Shown here: in pieces, positions 1-8,674 of the stretch
Layout of the letters: every line of letters starts with the position of its first letter
Numbering within the stretch: the stretch's first letter is position 1
Program-made: the position numbers and the translations under genes
Notes under the pieces: generated by a model
Told to the model about the DNA's origin: nothing
The model's database searches: none
The model's input: only the letters and a program-made list of their open reading frames with translations
Origin: Lacrimispora sp. 210928-DFI.3.58
GTDB lineage: Bacteria; Bacillota; Clostridia; Lachnospirales; Lachnospiraceae
DNA length: 64,000 bases
Direction of reading: 5' to 3'
Assembly: GCF_020554865.1 (NCBI RefSeq)
Contig: NZ_JAJCIC010000022.1
Coordinates: 1 to 64,000, forward strand

Positions 1-424
1 TGCTAAAGAATTATTTGCAGTCAGTGTAACAAATGTTTGACAAACCTACAATTTTCTGTTTTTTCTGCGGCAAATTTTCTGTTTTTTCTGCGGCAAATGC
101 CGCGTAAGGCCAATCGGCTGATGATCTCACAATAGGAGCTTAAGAAAAATGAATTTGAAAGAAAGACTGGTGATGCCCATGAGAGGCGATTTTCATAATT
201 GAAGTCGCAGTTATTTTTGATTATAATGAAAGGAGGATATCTGATAGAAGAACAGGCAGAGGAGTATTATAAGCGCTTCGCCCATCAGATAAAAACATAT
301 TTATAAGTCATTTATATATTAGTAATTAAATATATTAATTTTACTAATCTATACTCCCTGTGCTATGATATAACGTAAGAAAAAAGACAAGAAATAGCCA
401 TTACAGAAAACAGGAGGTTCTGGT
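1..424. other. purL upstream region with gene remnants and a tandem repeat
   Basis: No convincing gene is present. A perfect 23-bp tandem duplication lies at 51-73 and 74-96. Two tiny reading frames with plausible starts (149-202, 17 codons; about 238-306 after an AAAGGAGG at 230-237) look like gene debris. The last 110 bases are very AT-rich and hold the purL promoter. Confidence 0.5.
318..369 (+). promoter_or_regulatory. Candidate purL promoter with overlapping inverted repeat
   Basis: A TATGAT -10 box at 364-369 lies 17 bp after a weak -35 (TTACTA, 341-346). The -35 is inside the right arm of an 8-bp inverted repeat, ATTAGTAA at 318-325 and TTACTAAT at 341-348, which would suit a repressor site. 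No purine riboswitch aptamer was recognised. Confidence 0.4.
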
Positions 425-3400
425 ATGAGCGTAAGACGAATTTTTGTGGAGAAAAAGCCGGACTATGCCGTAAAGGCCGGCGAGCTGAGAGAAGAGCTGG
501 AGAGCTATCTGGGAATAGAGGGCGTAAAGGATGTGCGTGTCCTGATACGCTATGACATTGAAAATCTGTCAGAGGAGACCTATAAGAAGGCTCTGGTTAC
601 GATCTTTTCTGAACCGCCGGTGGACGAAATCTATGAGGAAGAGTTCCCGAAGAATCCGGGAGACCTTGTATTTTCTGTGGAATACCTGCCAGGACAGTTT
701 GACCAGAGGGCAGACTCCGCAGAGCAGTGCGTAAAGCTTTTAAATGAGAATGAGGAGCCTGTGATCCGCACTGCTACCACCTATGTGATCACCGCGCCGC
801 TGACCGCCGCTCAGGAGGAGGCCATTAAGCATTTCTGCATCAACCCGGTGGACAGCCGTCAGGCAGGGGAGGACAAGCCTGCCACACTGGTGACCGAGTT
901 TGATGTTCCGGAGGACATCAAGAGCTTTGAGGGCTTTGCAAATGCACCGGAGGCAGAGCTTAAGGCCCTCTACGATACGCTGAATCTGGCTATGACATTC
1001 AAGGATTTCCTCCATATCCAGAACTACTATGTGAATGAAGAGCATCGGGATCCCACAGTGACAGAAATTCGCGTGCTGGACACCTACTGGTCCGATCACT
1101 GCCGCCATACCACATTTTCTACTGAGCTTAAAAATGTCAGCTTTACGGACGGCGAATACAGAAAGCCGATTGAGGACACCTACAATCAGTATCTGGCTGA
1201 CCGTGAAGTCATCTACAAGGGCCGGGACGACAAGTATGTGTGCCTGATGGATCTGGCCCTGATGGCAATGAAGAAGCTAAAGAGCGAGGGCAAGCTGGAG
1301 GACATGGAGGTCTCTGACGAGATCAATGCCTGCAGCATTGTGGTTCCTGTTGAGATCGACGGAAAGACAGAGGAGTGGCTTGTAAATTTCAAAAATGAGA
1401 CCCACAACCATCCCACAGAGATCGAGCCCTTCGGAGGCGCAGCTACCTGTCTGGGCGGCGCTATCCGCGATCCCCTTTCCGGCCGTACCTATGTATACCA
1501 GGCAATGCGTGTCACAGGTGCAGCAGACCCCACAAAGCCTTTAAATGAGACCTTAAAGGGCAAGCTTCCGCAGAGAAAGATCGTAAACAGCGCAGCCCAG
1601 GGCTATTCCTCCTACGGAAACCAGATCGGCCTTGCAACAGGCTACGTAAAAGAGGTATATCATCCGGGCTATGTGGCAAAAAGAATGGAGATCGGCGCTG
1701 TTATGGGCGCAGCTCCCAGGAAGGATGTGATCCGTGAGAACTCTGATCCGGGGGACATCATCATCCTGTTAGGCGGCCGTACGGGCCGTGACGGTATCGG
1801 CGGAGCTACCGGCTCCTCAAAGGTGCACACCACCGCATCCATCGAGGTCTGCGGCGCAGAGGTGCAGAAGGGAAATGCTCCCACAGAGCGCAAGATCCAG
1901 AGAATGTTCCGCCGCCCTGAGGTGAGCTCCATCATCAAGAAGTGCAACGACTTTGGAGCAGGCGGCGTATCCGTAGCCATCGGCGAGCTGGCTGCCGGAC
2001 TTCAGATCGATCTTGATAAGGTTCCGAAGAAATATGCAGGCCTGGACGGCACAGAGATCGCCATCTCAGAGTCCCAGGAGCGCATGGCTGTTGTGGTAGA
2101 TCCAAAGGATGTGGACAAGTTCTTAGGCTTTGCGGCAGAGGAGAATCTGGAGGCTGTCACTGTGGCAGTGGTGACAGAGGAGCCGCGCCTTGTGATGAAT
2201 TGGAGAGGAAAGACCATTGTAAATATCAGCCGCGCCTTCCTTGACACCAATGGCGCTCACCAGGAGGCAGATGTCACCCTGGAGGTTCCTGTCCATGAAG
2301 GAAACCTGTTTGACAGGAAGGAAGTGGGAGATGTTAAGGAGAAATGGCTGAACATGCTGTCCGGTCTTAACGTGTGCTCCCAGAAGGGCCTTGTGGAGCG
2401 CTTTGACGGCTCTATCGGCGCAGGCAGCGTATTTATGCCCTATGGCGGAAAGTACCAGCTGACAGAAACACAGTCCATGGTGGCAAAGCTTCCTGTATTA
2501 AAGGGCCATACAGACACTGTGACTATGATGAGCTACGGCTTTGATCCCTACCTTTCCAGCTGGAGCCCCTATCACGGCGCTGTGTATGCAGTGGTTTCCT
2601 CTGTGGCAAAGATCGTGGCAGCAGGCGGAGATTATAAAAAGATCCGTTTCACCTTCCAGGAGTATTTCCGCAGGATGAACGCGAACCCGGCAAGATGGAG
2701 CCAGCCCTTTGCTGCTCTGCTTGGCGCATACAGCGCACAGCTGGGCTTTGGCCTTCCTTCTATCGGAGGAAAGGACAGCATGTCCGGTACCTTTGATGAT
2801 GAGCACGGTGAGATCGATGTTCCGCCCACGCTGGTATCCTTTGCTGTGGATGTGAACAGCCACAAGAATATCATCACTCCTGAGTTCAAGAAGCCGGGAA
2901 GCAAGATCGTAGTATTTCAGATCAGCCGCGACCAGTATGACCTGCCTGTTTACAGCCAGATCATGGATGGTTATGGTAAGATCTTTGAAGATATCAAGGC
3001 CGGAAAGATCATTTCCGCCTATGCAGTGGAAGGCCAGGGCATGGCAGAGGCTGTGAGCAAGATGGCCTTTGGAAATAAGCTGGGCGTGAAGATCGAGCAC
3101 AATGTGGATCCGAGAGACTTCTTCGGTGCAGGCTGGGGCAACATTGTGTGCGAGGTGCCTGACGGCAAGGTGGGCGAGCTGTCCATTTCCTACACAGTCA
3201 TCGGTGAGGTAACAGATAAGGGAACCTTTGAGTATGGAAATGTCTCCATTTCCATGGATGAGGCCATTGAGGCATGGACAAAGACCCTGGAGGATGTATT
3301 CCCGACTGTGACCGGAAAGGCTGCCTGCGGCGAGGCTGCAAAGGTAGAGGAAAAGCTTTACGACACAGATGCGGTTTATATCTGCGACCACAAGATCGGA

Positions 3401-4201
3401 CAGCCCTCCGTATTCATCCCTGTATTTCCGGGAACCAACTGTGAGTACGACAGCACAAAGGCCTTTGAGCGCGCAGGCGCAAAGGTAGTGACAAGAGTAT
3501 TTAAGAATATTACTGCGGAGGATATCCGCCAGTCCGTAGAAGCCTACAAAGAGGAAATTGCAAAGGCACAGATCGTTATGTTCCCAGGCGGCTTCTCTGC
3601 AGGCGACGAGCCGGAGGGCTCCGCAAAGTTCTTTGCAACCGTATTCCGCAATGCAGTGATCAAGGAAGAGATCGAGAAACTGTTAAATGAAAGAGACGGC
3701 CTCATGTTAGGCATCTGCAACGGCTTCCAGGCTCTCATCAAGCTGGGACTGGTGCCGGAGGGCAGGATCGTGGAGCAGCGCCCGGATTCCCCGACTCTGG
3801 CCATGAACACCATCGGACGCCATATATCAAAGATGGTCTACACAAAGGTAGTGACAAACAAGTCCCCATGGTTAGCCGGAGCTGAGCTTGGCGGCGTATA
3901 CTGCAACCCCGCATCCCACGGCGAGGGCCGCTTTGTGGCAAATGACGCATGGCTGAAAAAGCTGATCGCCAACGGTCAGGTGGCTACCCAGTATGTAGAC
4001 GACAAGGGCAGCATCACCATGGACGAATACTGGAACCCCAACGGCTCCTATATGGCGATTGAGGGAATCACCAGCCCCGACGGCCGCATCCTGGGCAAGA
4101 TGGCCCACTCCGAGAGACGGGGCGAGGCAGTGGCTGTGAATATCTATGGGGAGCAGGATATGAAGATATTTGAGTCCGGCGTGAAGTATTTTGCGCTGTA
4201 A
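425..4201 (+). CDS. purL: Phosphoribosylformylglycinamidine synthase (single-chain PurL)
   Basis: This enzyme makes FGAM from FGAR, glutamine and ATP in de novo purine synthesis. At 1258 aa it is the large single-chain type in which synthetase and glutaminase are fused, as in Clostridia. The substrate region HNHPTEIEPFGG is near residue 325 and the glycine-rich GGRTGRDGIGGATGSS near residue 449. The C-terminal glutaminase has LGICNGFQALI with the nucleophile Cys around residue 1098, and a downstream PASHGEGRF histidine motif. The start follows ACAGGAGGT with good spacing. It is monocistronic here, ended by a strong terminator at 4281-4330; a second PurF-family gene lies 39 kb away on the other strand. 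Confidence 0.97.
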   Translation: MSVRRIFVEKKPDYAVKAGELREELESYLGIEGVKDVRVLIRYDIENLSEETYKKALVTIFSEPPVDEIYEEEFPKNPGDLVFSVEYLPGQFDQRADSAEQCVKLLNENEEPVIRTATTYVITAPLTAAQEEAIKHFCINPVDSRQAGEDKPATLVTEFDVPEDIKSFEGFANAPEAELKALYDTLNLAMTFKDFLHIQNYYVNEEHRDPTVTEIRVLDTYWSDHCRHTTFSTELKNVSFTDGEYRKPIEDTYNQYLADREVIYKGRDDKYVCLMDLALMAMKKLKSEGKLEDMEVSDEINACSIVVPVEIDGKTEEWLVNFKNETHNHPTEIEPFGGAATCLGGAIRDPLSGRTYVYQAMRVTGAADPTKPLNETLKGKLPQRKIVNSAAQGYSSYGNQIGLATGYVKEVYHPGYVAKRMEIGAVMGAAPRKDVIRENSDPGDIIILLGGRTGRDGIGGATGSSKVHTTASIEVCGAEVQKGNAPTERKIQRMFRRPEVSSIIKKCNDFGAGGVSVAIGELAAGLQIDLDKVPKKYAGLDGTEIAISESQERMAVVVDPKDVDKFLGFAAEENLEAVTVAVVTEEPRLVMNWRGKTIVNISRAFLDTNGAHQEADVTLEVPVHEGNLFDRKEVGDVKEKWLNMLSGLNVCSQKGLVERFDGSIGAGSVFMPYGGKYQLTETQSMVAKLPVLKGHTDTVTMMSYGFDPYLSSWSPYHGAVYAVVSSVAKIVAAGGDYKKIRFTFQEYFRRMNANPARWSQPFAALLGAYSAQLGFGLPSIGGKDSMSGTFDDEHGEIDVPPTLVSFAVDVNSHKNIITPEFKKPGSKIVVFQISRDQYDLPVYSQIMDGYGKIFEDIKAGKIISAYAVEGQGMAEAVSKMAFGNKLGVKIEHNVDPRDFFGAGWGNIVCEVPDGKVGELSISYTVIGEVTDKGTFEYGNVSISMDEAIEAWTKTLEDVFPTVTGKAACGEAAKVEEKLYDTDAVYICDHKIGQPSVFIPVFPGTNCEYDSTKAFERAGAKVVTRVFKNITAEDIRQSVEAYKEEIAKAQIVMFPGGFSAGDEPEGSAKFFATVFRNAVIKEEIEKLLNERDGLMLGICNGFQALIKLGLVPEGRIVEQRPDSPTLAMNTIGRHISKMVYTKVVTNKSPWLAGAELGGVYCNPASHGEGRFVANDAWLKKLIANGQVATQYVDDKGSITMDEYWNPNGSYMAIEGITSPDGRILGKMAHSERRGEAVAVNIYGEQDMKIFESGVKYFAL

Positions 4202-4202
4202 G

Positions 4203-4328
4203 ATGGTTTGTCCTCATCCCATCGGCCCTCATCACATCATCCCGCCGAAAATGAGCACAAAATAGACTTTCACCCTCACCGCAGGGCAGACAGGAAAAAA
4301 CAACTTCCTGTCTGTCCTGCTTTTTCTT
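4203..4328. repeat. 126-bp direct repeat, copy 1
   Basis: The sequence from just after the purL stop through its terminator recurs at 4694-4819 with about ten mismatches and no gaps. The two copies flank a 365-bp purine-rich segment. Confidence 0.85.
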
Positions 4329-4330
4329 TT
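4281..4330 (+). terminator. purL intrinsic terminator
   Basis: A 16-bp stem (GCAGGGCAGACAGGAA at 4281-4296 with TTCCTGTCTGTCCTGC at 4305-4320, one G-U) has an 8-nt loop and is followed by TTTTTCTTTT. It is duplicated at 4772-4818 as part of the direct repeat. Confidence 0.9.
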
Positions 4331-4693
4331 GTCCAATTTCTCTTTTTTCATCCGAACGACAACCATAAAAGGTATTGTTTCAAATTCCTGAGTATTTCTC
4401 TCTTTAAAAAGGCTGAAATCAAAGCGGAAAAAAAGCCAGAAAAGCCTTTATTTAAAAGGAAAAATGAGAAAGGGAAGAAAAGGAACTTTGGATTTGAAAA
4501 TGGGTTTTGTTCTTAAAAGGGAAAGGTAAAAGGAAAAGAAAAACTGCCCGTAGAGGGCAGGAGAGAGGGAAAAGGGAGAGAAAAGAAATCAGGAAAAGCG
4601 ATCTAAAAGAAAACTGAAAAAGAAGAAGGAAAACAAAAATCTGAACGTCTAATTTCATTGGGACGAGAGGGTGAGTTTGGATGGGAAGGGAAC
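4331..4693. other. Purine-rich segment between direct repeats, no gene seen
   Basis: This stretch is strongly A/G-rich on the plus strand. The open frames in it are low-complexity (Lys/Glu-rich on plus, Phe/Leu/Ser-rich on minus) and lack recognisable start signals, so I do not call a gene. A small hairpin, CTGCCCGTAGAGGGCAG, lies near 4544. Confidence 0.5.
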
Positions 4694-4819
4694 ATGGTTT
4701 GTCCTCATCCCATGGGCCCTCACCGCATCATCCCGCCGAAGATGAGCACAAAATATATTTTCACCCTTACCGCAGGGCAGACAGGAAAAAACAACTTCCT
4801 GTCTGTCCTGCTTTTTCTT
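4694..4819. repeat. 126-bp direct repeat, copy 2 (with terminator copy)
   Basis: Second copy of the purL 3' flank, including the hairpin (4772-4811) and T-run. It directly abuts the XRE-regulator fragment on the minus strand. Confidence 0.85.
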
Positions 4820-4820
4820 C

Positions 4821-4926
4821 ATAATGGATAATGTCTGTGATATCACAATCCAACAGGTTGCACAGGAGATTAAGTGTCTCCATCGTGATATTGCGGTTCT
4901 GCCGCAGACTGTCCAAAACTTGTCTG
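4821..4926 (-). pseudogene. C-terminal fragment of an XRE/Cro-CI type regulator
   Basis: The minus strand encodes NRNITMETLNLLCNLLDCDI followed by TDIIHYEE, matching the last helices of the short Cro/CI-type regulators common in Clostridia mobile elements, which end in a pattern like 'L..IC..LNCDI.DI'. The DNA-recognition half is missing: upstream the frame runs into a recombinase fragment in another frame. The fragment ends at the edge of the duplicated purL terminator. I read it as scar of a mobile element. Confidence 0.6.
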
Positions 4927-5045
4927 CTGTCAGCACTTTTGCAATCTGCATAGGTCCTTTTCCTGCTATGCACAATGCAAAGATACGCTTCACGACCTCT
5001 GCGGCGTGACGGTTGAAAATTGCTTGTTGGGAAGTGTCCCAAACC
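4918..5045 (-). pseudogene. Fragment of a large serine recombinase
   Basis: A minus-strand frame reads EVVKRIFALCIAGKGPMQIA and then KVLTADK, which is the start of the 'recombinase' domain that follows the catalytic domain in large serine recombinases of integrative elements. Only about 40 codons remain; there is no catalytic N-terminal domain and no zinc ribbon. It is joined out of frame to the XRE fragment. This is the clearest sign that a mobile element once occupied the region. Confidence 0.65.
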
Positions 5046-5127
5046 CTCTGAAATTCCTTTCACTGCCTACAACACCGCGCACAGCGATTTTGCTGAAGTT
5101 AAGTGAAATTTTTTAAAAAAGTATTTG

Positions 5128-5144
5128 AATGAACATTATTCATT
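5128..5144. promoter_or_regulatory. TetR operator 1
   Basis: Inverted repeat AATGAA-5 bp-TTCATT. It overlaps the -35 box of the regulator's promoter, so binding would repress the regulator's own gene. The same motif occurs at 5799-5815 and 5880-5896. Confidence 0.7.
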
Positions 5145-5171
5145 GACTTCTGAAAAAGGACGTGCTATGAT
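5143..5171 (+). promoter_or_regulatory. Promoter of the TetR-family gene
   Basis: TTGACT (5143-5148) and TATGAT (5166-5171) are separated by exactly 17 bp, a strong sigma-A promoter 24 bp upstream of the start codon. Confidence 0.8.
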
Positions 5172-5194
5172 GTCTGTTGGAAAGGAGGTGCGGT

Positions 5195-5755
5195 ATGCGT
5201 ATTACGAAAGAACCAGAGGAACGCAAACAGGAAATATTAGATACTGCTATGCGGCTTTTCCATGAAAAGGGCTATGAAAAAACCTCTATTGCCGATATTG
5301 CAAAAACCATAGGCGTTGCACAGGGATTGTGCTACCGATATTTCCCGTCAAAAGAAGCTCTTTTTGACAGTGCAATCGAACAGTATGCAGACGAGCTTAT
5401 AAGCCGCTTTTCTGTTCCATCGAGCCATGACAAAATGACATTGAAAGAACTTATTGAAACAATGCCTATTATGGTGGAAACAGAAGATAGCAATTACTAT
5501 AAAACGCTTCATGTTGTGGAGAATAAAAAATTTCACGACCAACTAACCTTAAAAGTCTGCGAGAAACTTTCAAAGATAGTTGCTAAATTACTGGAACACG
5601 CGAAGGAAAAAGGCGAAATCAGCATAGATGACACAAGAGCAGCGGCTTTATTTTGCGTTTACGGTCAAATCGGTATTTTACTTAACAAGGATTATACCGC
5701 AGAAGAAAAAGAAAAACATATCCGTGGCTTTTTGATTTATGCGCTACGGTTATAA
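5195..5755 (+). CDS. TetR/AcrR family transcriptional regulator
   Basis: A 186-aa repressor. Residues about 10-55 form the TetR helix-turn-helix, with the typical GYEKTSIADIAKTIGVAQG and YRYFPSKEALF segments; the C-terminal part is the variable ligand-binding domain. I chose the ATG at 5195 because AAAGGAGGT lies just upstream; a TTG 18 bp earlier would place the ribosome binding site inside the gene. It precedes a MATE pump and all three candidate operators lie in this cassette, so it most likely represses itself and the pump until a drug or toxic metabolite binds. Base composition is more AT-rich than the chromosomal genes around it, suggesting transfer. Confidence 0.88.
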   Translation: MRITKEPEERKQEILDTAMRLFHEKGYEKTSIADIAKTIGVAQGLCYRYFPSKEALFDSAIEQYADELISRFSVPSSHDKMTLKELIETMPIMVETEDSNYYKTLHVVENKKFHDQLTLKVCEKLSKIVAKLLEHAKEKGEISIDDTRAAALFCVYGQIGILLNKDYTAEEKEKHIRGFLIYALRL

Positions 5756-5760
5756 TGGCA

Positions 5761-5782
5761 GCTCTCTGCTTCGGCAGGGAGC
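5761..5782 (+). other. UUCG hairpin after tetR
   Basis: GCTCTCTGC-TTCG-GCAGGGAGC forms a 9-bp stem with a UUCG tetraloop. There is no U-run after it, so it may act as an mRNA end stabiliser or processing site rather than a terminator. Confidence 0.5.
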
Positions 5783-5798
5783 AATCTTACAGCACAAA

Positions 5799-5815
5799 AA
5801 TGAATGATATTCATT
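5799..5815. promoter_or_regulatory. TetR operator 2
   Basis: AATGAA-TGATA-TTCATT, same half-sites and 5-bp spacing as at 5128. It lies in the tetR-MATE gap. Confidence 0.65.
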
Positions 5816-5843
5816 CGTATAGTGGCTTAATATAACACAATAG

Positions 5844-5863
5844 AGCTTCCATTCGTGGAAGCT
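5844..5863 (+). other. UUCG hairpin in the MATE leader
   Basis: AGCTTCCA-TTCG-TGGAAGCT, a perfect 8-bp stem with a TTCG loop between operators 2 and 3. Confidence 0.5.
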
Positions 5864-5879
5864 ATCATAAATCAGAAAT

Positions 5880-5896
5880 AATGAATGTTGTTCATT
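5880..5896. promoter_or_regulatory. TetR operator 3
   Basis: AATGAA-TGTTG-TTCATT, 24 bp upstream of the chosen start of the MATE pump. An in-frame ATG at 5881 lies inside the operator and is not the likely start. Confidence 0.65.
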
Positions 5897-5919
5897 CATT
5901 TGCAGAAAGGAAGATTTAT

Positions 5920-7236
5920 ATGCAAACAAAAATTGATTTTATCGGAGGGAATACAAAACACTGTTTAATGGCTATGGCATTGCCCATGATTGCGGCTATG
6001 TTCCTAAACATGGCTTATAATCTTGTGGACAGTTTATGGATTGGAAATCTTTTAGGCGAAACTGCCTATGCTGCTTTAACAAATTCTACACCGATTATTT
6101 TAATCCTAACATCAGTTGCAATGGGAGCGACAAACGGCATTTCTATTTTACTTTCACAGGCAATCGGCGCAAAAAAGCAAAAACGAGTGGAAAGTCTGAT
6201 TGCCACTTCATTTATCGTTGCTATTGTCTTTTCCTTGATGATTACTTTGGTGTTTGAAATATTTCTGCCGCATATTTTAACCGCCTTGAATACTCCGGCG
6301 GAAACGTATGATATGGCATACAGCTATCTTTCTATTTATGTACTTGGATATTTGGCGGTTTATCTGTATCTGTATTTTACTGCGGTTTTACGGAGTTTCG
6401 GAAATTCCATGTTTCAAGCGGTTGCTATGTTGGTGTCAACCGTATTAAACGCAATCCTTGACCCCGTTTTTATCCATTTCATCGGCTTTCATGGAGCGGC
6501 GATCGCAACTTTGCTTTCACAGGGCGTTTGCTTGATTTTCATGGTTGTATATCTGAAAAGGAAACAACTCTTTTCTCTGCATATTACTTGGTTTGATGAA
6601 GCGGACATTTTACCGCTTATCGGGAAAGCACTACCGTCTGTCGTTCAGCAGAGTATTCCGGCGGTAAGCACAACATTTTTAACTGCGCTGGTAAGTACAT
6701 ATAGCATTACTGCGATTGCGGCGTATGGAATTACGGGAAAGCTGGAAACAATTCTTTTTTATCCGGCTATGGCGCTGAATATGGTCTTGACTACTATCAT
6801 AGGTCAGTGTATCGGTGGACAGCGAATTGACCGCGCAAAAGATTACTTAAAATGCGCTTTGAAATATGGGTGTGTACTGCTTTTTATTCTTTCCGGTGTC
6901 ATAGTGATATTTTCAAAACAGCTCTCCGGTTTCTTTGTAAACAGCACGGACGTAGCAACGATTGTTGGTGTGTATTTTTTAACTGTAAGTATCGGCTATG
7001 TTTTGAACACGGTTACAAATTGTTTTCTTGGCGTATTAAACGGTTTAGGCAAGCCTGCAAAAAGTATGCTCTTAATGATTTTCTATTACATCGTTGTCCG
7101 TATGCCTTTGGCATATCTGCTTTCGTCATTAGGCTTCGGATTAAACGGAATATGGGCTGCTGTACTTGTCAGCCATATCTGCGCGGCGGTGGCTTCCATG
7201 CTTGTATCGCTGTTACAGATAAAAAGCAAGAAATGA
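5920..7236 (+). CDS. MATE family efflux transporter
   Basis: A 438-aa polytopic membrane protein with about 12 hydrophobic segments and the MATE hallmarks: N-terminal MALPMIAAMFLNMAYNLVDS, an early GxxxxAALTNS-like segment, and two homologous halves with LNAILDPVFI and IGQCIG. It should export cationic drugs or organic toxins in exchange for sodium or protons. The ATG at 5920 follows CAGAAAGGAAG; the upstream in-frame ATG at 5881 falls in operator 3. Its neighbour is the TetR repressor. Codon use is AT-richer than the chromosomal backbone, in keeping with a carried-in resistance cassette. Confidence 0.9.
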   Translation: MQTKIDFIGGNTKHCLMAMALPMIAAMFLNMAYNLVDSLWIGNLLGETAYAALTNSTPIILILTSVAMGATNGISILLSQAIGAKKQKRVESLIATSFIVAIVFSLMITLVFEIFLPHILTALNTPAETYDMAYSYLSIYVLGYLAVYLYLYFTAVLRSFGNSMFQAVAMLVSTVLNAILDPVFIHFIGFHGAAIATLLSQGVCLIFMVVYLKRKQLFSLHITWFDEADILPLIGKALPSVVQQSIPAVSTTFLTALVSTYSITAIAAYGITGKLETILFYPAMALNMVLTTIIGQCIGGQRIDRAKDYLKCALKYGCVLLFILSGVIVIFSKQLSGFFVNSTDVATIVGVYFLTVSIGYVLNTVTNCFLGVLNGLGKPAKSMLLMIFYYIVVRMPLAYLLSSLGFGLNGIWAAVLVSHICAAVASMLVSLLQIKSKK

Positions 7237-7304
7237 TTTTTAAACACAGTCAGCCGCCATTTTCCGTTCAGATACGTTGCAAAATAGTTTCGTGTTTTTA
7301 GGAT

Positions 7305-7343
7305 ATGGCGGCATCATGGAGGGTGTCGCCATGCCTTTTTTCT
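7305..7343 (+). terminator. Possible MATE terminator
   Basis: ATGGCG and CGCCAT pair across a 16-nt loop, followed closely by CCTTTTTTCTT. The stem is short, so this is only moderately supported. Confidence 0.45.
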
Positions 7344-7365
7344 TCACATTACAACTGCTTGATAT

Positions 7366-7782
7366 GTTAAAAAAATCCTGTCCTTAGAAACGGGATATTC
7401 TGTCCATGAGTATGAACCGTCAAATAACGCCTTTTGCAAAGATGTTCTCCATATCACGGCACTTAACGCATATCGCGATTTTGGAAGAAAACAGAAATAT
7501 GAGGTATCGCTTGATTATCTGATGTCTGAAACGTCTTTAGAACCATTCACAACGGACAACTACTTTGAACAGTATGATAAGCTAACTGCCCTTATTGTGA
7601 AAGGACATAGGATTATCGTTGCAAGCGAACGGTTGGCCGACGCACTATCCAAGTTGCCGGAACAACGTCGTACTGTCCTATTGATGTATTTCTTTCTGGG
7701 ATATACCGATACAGAAATCGGTTGTGCAGCAGCTCTTTTCTGCAATCCTATTTGTCAGCCGTTAAGTTTAATTCGTTTCTGA
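7366..7782 (+). pseudogene. Truncated sigma-70-like factor of an integrative element
   Basis: An open frame of about 139 codons without a good start encodes LSKLPEQRRTVLLMYFFLGY followed by TDTEIG, the sigma region 4 segment of small sigma-like proteins carried by Tn916-type and related conjugative elements. Upstream it reads SVHEYEPSNNAF and KQKYEVSLDYLMSE, also typical of these proteins. After TDTEIG the helix-turn-helix should follow, but the sequence diverges and stops, so the DNA-binding end is lost. No start with a ribosome binding site is visible. Together with the recombinase and XRE pieces it frames the TetR/MATE cassette as a mobile-element remnant. Confidence 0.6.
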
Positions 7783-7829
7783 TACTTCCTTATCGGCATT
7801 CACAAAATGGGATGCTTCTTCTTTTTTTG

Positions 7830-8321
7830 TTAAAATGTCCTTTTTCCTTTTAATTCAAAAACCGGTTTGGTGATATATTCCAGATAGATCGGCCTGCCGG
7901 AATATTCCAGGAAAGCCTGAAAACGTACCCTGTTAGAAGGAGCCTTGATCAGATCCAGAACCTGATCTTGCGGAACCCAGGCAGACACAGAATTTTCATC
8001 TGATCCACGAAGGATACCGGACTTTTCTTTGCAGATAAAATCAAAAATTACTTTAGTCGGAACCGTCTTTACGCCATTGTATCCTGGATAGGTGCAGGTG
8101 TTGGAAGAGATGCAGAATACCTCTCCGACCTCAACCTCAATTCCGCTTTCCTCGAAGATCTCACGTTTCACAGCATCAACCAGATTTTCTCCAACCTCAA
8201 CCTCACCACCAGGCAATACCCAGCTGTCCTGATAGGTATTGACGAGAAGAACTTCTCCATTCTCATTCAGAACAACACCAGCTGTAGCGACAATATGTGC
8301 AGGCAATATTTTCTCAGTCAT
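7830..8321 (-). CDS. NUDIX hydrolase
   Basis: A 163-aa protein with a complete Nudix box: GEVEVGENLVDAVKREIFEE followed by SGI fits Gx5Ex7REUxEExGU. Such enzymes cleave nucleoside diphosphates linked to another group; the exact substrate cannot be told from sequence. The ATG at 8321 is preferred over a TTG six bases earlier because AGAGAGG is then correctly spaced. It is a single gene, opposite in direction to its neighbours. G+C is close to the chromosomal average, so it may mark the right edge of the mobile remnant. Confidence 0.88.
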   Translation of the reverse strand: MTEKILPAHIVATAGVVLNENGEVLLVNTYQDSWVLPGGEVEVGENLVDAVKREIFEESGIEVEVGEVFCISSNTCTYPGYNGVKTVPTKVIFDFICKEKSGILRGSDENSVSAWVPQDQVLDLIKAPSNRVRFQAFLEYSGRPIYLEYITKPVFELKGKRTF

Positions 8322-8674
8322 AAACAAGATCCTCTCTTTTCTAGTCTGTGATTATTGTACAGATGCAGACCAGAGAAAGCAATGGATAAATACTTAAGAA
8401 ATGAGGGAGTATAAGAAATCGCTATCGCTCCAAGAAAACACCTTCCTCTTGTCTGCCATTGACAGCGCGGAAAACTTTAAAAGACAAGTTTACACATCCT
8501 GCCAACAGCATCCAATTCACCTTCCGGTTTCTTATAACTCAATCCGTCCGCTATTTATAGATTGAAAAACGTATGTTCTTATAATAAAGTGAGTATCAGG
8601 AAAGCACTCACGACAGGAGTGGTATGCCTCCCTATCAAAACCGTTTCGGCGGGCGTACATAGAAGGTGGTGCAT

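Noticed and set aside
740..1108. Long minus-strand frames across purL and other genes (also 2498-3391, 10215-11222, 32684-33340, 45662-46507)
   Set aside because: They lie antisense to genes with clear motifs, have no matching ribosome binding sites and encode low-complexity or His/Leu-rich sequence; they are by-products of codon bias.
4208..4658. Lys/Glu-rich plus ORF and Phe/Leu-rich minus ORF after purL
   Set aside because: They arise from the purine-rich repeat segment and the terminator; there is no start signal or domain.
4655..5063. Two overlapping minus-strand ORFs as one or two intact small regulators
   Set aside because: The recombinase-like and XRE-like parts are in different frames and both lack their catalytic or DNA-binding halves, so they are treated as fragments.
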